Source of the DNA: an uncultured Sphingobacteriales bacterium
Lineage (GTDB): Bacteria; Bacteroidota; Bacteroidia; Chitinophagales; Chitinophagaceae
DNA: 14,387 nt
Reading direction: 5' to 3'
Assembly (NCBI GenBank): GCA_946887085.1
Contig: CAMPKG010000044.1
Span: forward strand, 1-14,387
Shown here: one piece after another, positions 13,411-14,387 of the stretch
Position numbering within the stretch: the stretch's first letter is position 1
How the letters are laid out: each line of letters opens with the position of its first letter
Notes under the pieces: generated by a model
The model's database searches: none
Told to the model about the DNA's origin: nothing
Seen by the model: the letters and a program-made list of their open reading frames with translations, nothing else
Made by a program: the position numbers and the translations under genes

Positions 13411-14387
13411 ATGGCTGCTTACGAAGCAACTCTTGACTACGCAAAAGAACAGGACCAGGTTGACATACTTTATTCGTTCCGCGAGCGGTTCCTATTTCCG
13501 CAGCACAACGGAAAGGACGTACATTATTTCTGCGGCAACTCATTGGGGCTGCAGCCAAAGAGCGTATCGTACCTGATGCAGCAGGAGCTCGACGACTGGG
13601 GTAAGTTTGGCGTAGAGGGACATTTCCGTGCGCGTAATCCCTGGTTCTCTTACCATCACCTGTTCTCTGAAAGGCTGGCAAAGATAGTAGGCGCGTCAAA
13701 AGACGAAGTTGTAGCCACCAATACATTGACCGTAAACCTGCACCTGCTGATGATATCATTTTATCGTCCGGCAAACGGACGATACAAGATCATTATGGAA
13801 GCAGGCGCTTTCCCCAGCGATCAATATGCAGTGGAAACACAAGTGCGTATGTACGGCTACGATCCAGCTGAAGCCATAATAGAAATTACTCCACGCGACG
13901 GTGAGTATACGATAAACGAAGACGACATCATCAAAGCGATTGAAGATGCGGGTGAGAGCCTGGCACTGGTAATGTTCGGTGGCGTTAATTACTATACTGG
14001 CCAGTTCTTCGATCTTGAAAAAATATCAGCCGCCGCTCACAAGGTTGGCGCCTACGCGGGTTACGACCTTGCGCATGCTGTAGGCAATATTCCTTTGAAA
14101 CTACATGATTGGAATGCAGACTTTGCCTGCTGGTGCTCTTATAAATACCTCAACTCAGGGCCCGGTGGCGTGGGCGGCATGTTCGTGCACGAAAAACATT
14201 TTTCGAACCCCGACATTTTCCGTCTCGGCGGCTGGTGGGGCAATGATGAAAAGGACAGGTTCCTGATGAAGAAAGGGTTTATTCCGCAGAAGAATGCCGG
14301 AAGCTGGCAAATGAGTAATGCACCTGTCTTCAATATGGTAGCGCACAATGCATCGCTCGATATTTATGACAAAGCAGGCATGACAGC
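13411..14387 (+). CDS. kynU: Kynureninase, 3' end beyond the window
   Basis: The first 325 residues of a PLP-dependent kynureninase, which cleaves kynurenine or 3-hydroxykynurenine to (3-hydroxy)anthranilate and alanine in tryptophan breakdown or de novo NAD synthesis. The frame is open from ATG 13411 to the window end. Visible family features are HYFCGNSLGLQP (38-49), WGKFGVEGHF with the following PWFSYH, TNTLTVNLHLL (103-113), AFPSDQYA (133-140), YDLAHAVGN with Asp219 that pairs with the PLP ring nitrogen, and SYKYLNSGPGG with the Schiff-base Lys245. The family motif WQMSNAP is at 299-305. About 100 C-terminal residues are missing relative to the usual length near 425. The start fits the family and a promoter motif lies just upstream. 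It is cytoplasmic; other pathway genes may follow outside the window. Confidence 0.96.
   Translation, partial: MAAYEATLDYAKEQDQVDILYSFRERFLFPQHNGKDVHYFCGNSLGLQPKSVSYLMQQELDDWGKFGVEGHFRARNPWFSYHHLFSERLAKIVGASKDEVVATNTLTVNLHLLMISFYRPANGRYKIIMEAGAFPSDQYAVETQVRMYGYDPAEAIIEITPRDGEYTINEDDIIKAIEDAGESLALVMFGGVNYYTGQFFDLEKISAAAHKVGAYAGYDLAHAVGNIPLKLHDWNADFACWCSYKYLNSGPGGVGGMFVHEKHFSNPDIFRLGGWWGNDEKDRFLMKKGFIPQKNAGSWQMSNAPVFNMVAHNASLDIYDKAGMT

Noticed and set aside
13337..13774. A 145-codon minus-strand open frame over the kynU start
   Set aside because: It is antisense to the well-supported kynureninase and covers its promoter; no domain or signal is visible.

Overview
The window looks like a chromosomal segment of a member of the phylum Bacteroidota, probably a Chitinophagales-type organism. 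This rests on a very large secreted protein with the CHU_C/gliding-motility type C-terminal domain used by the type IX secretion system (T9SS), on DUF2147 and head-GIN proteins, on a caa3/aa3-type oxidase cluster with two tandem subunit III genes, on promoter-like TAnnTTTG motifs, and on the general lack of Shine-Dalgarno sequences. It contains no rRNA, tRNA, CRISPR array, insertion sequence or phage gene that I can recognise, and no gene-free stretch longer than about 135 bases.

Layout. Positions 3-1861 hold three plus-strand genes: a four-helix membrane protein of unknown function, a 'low affinity iron permease' family membrane protein whose start codon sits inside a strong inverted repeat, and a CAP-domain lipoprotein. 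The last gene meets a minus-strand NUDIX gene tail to tail, with both stop codons inside one CTAG. From 1858 to 13283 everything is on the minus strand. In transcription order this is: an outer-membrane beta-barrel-like protein followed by a clear intrinsic terminator; a LemA-TPM-TPM operon; a 900-residue T9SS cargo predicted to be a seven-bladed propeller; a haem-copper oxidase biogenesis operon; a head-GIN lipoprotein; and a DUF2147-NUDIX pair. At 13411 a plus-strand kynureninase gene begins and runs off the window end.

The central module is the oxidase operon (7888 down to 3631): haem O synthase, two subunit III proteins, subunit IV, a SCO copper chaperone, a DUF420 (CtaM-like) assembly protein and a 69-residue CxxC membrane protein. 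Together these provide haem modification, copper delivery and accessory subunits of a terminal oxidase. Catalytic subunits I and II are not in the window; the gene upstream of haem O synthase is the T9SS cargo, and a good promoter motif lies directly before haem O synthase.

Most of the window is ordinary Bacteroidota housekeeping and envelope content. I do not see a clear new defence, mobile or biosynthetic system. The most notable items are the start-codon hairpin at 635-692, the CxxC micro-protein in the oxidase operon, and the regular seven-fold repeat of the T9SS cargo.
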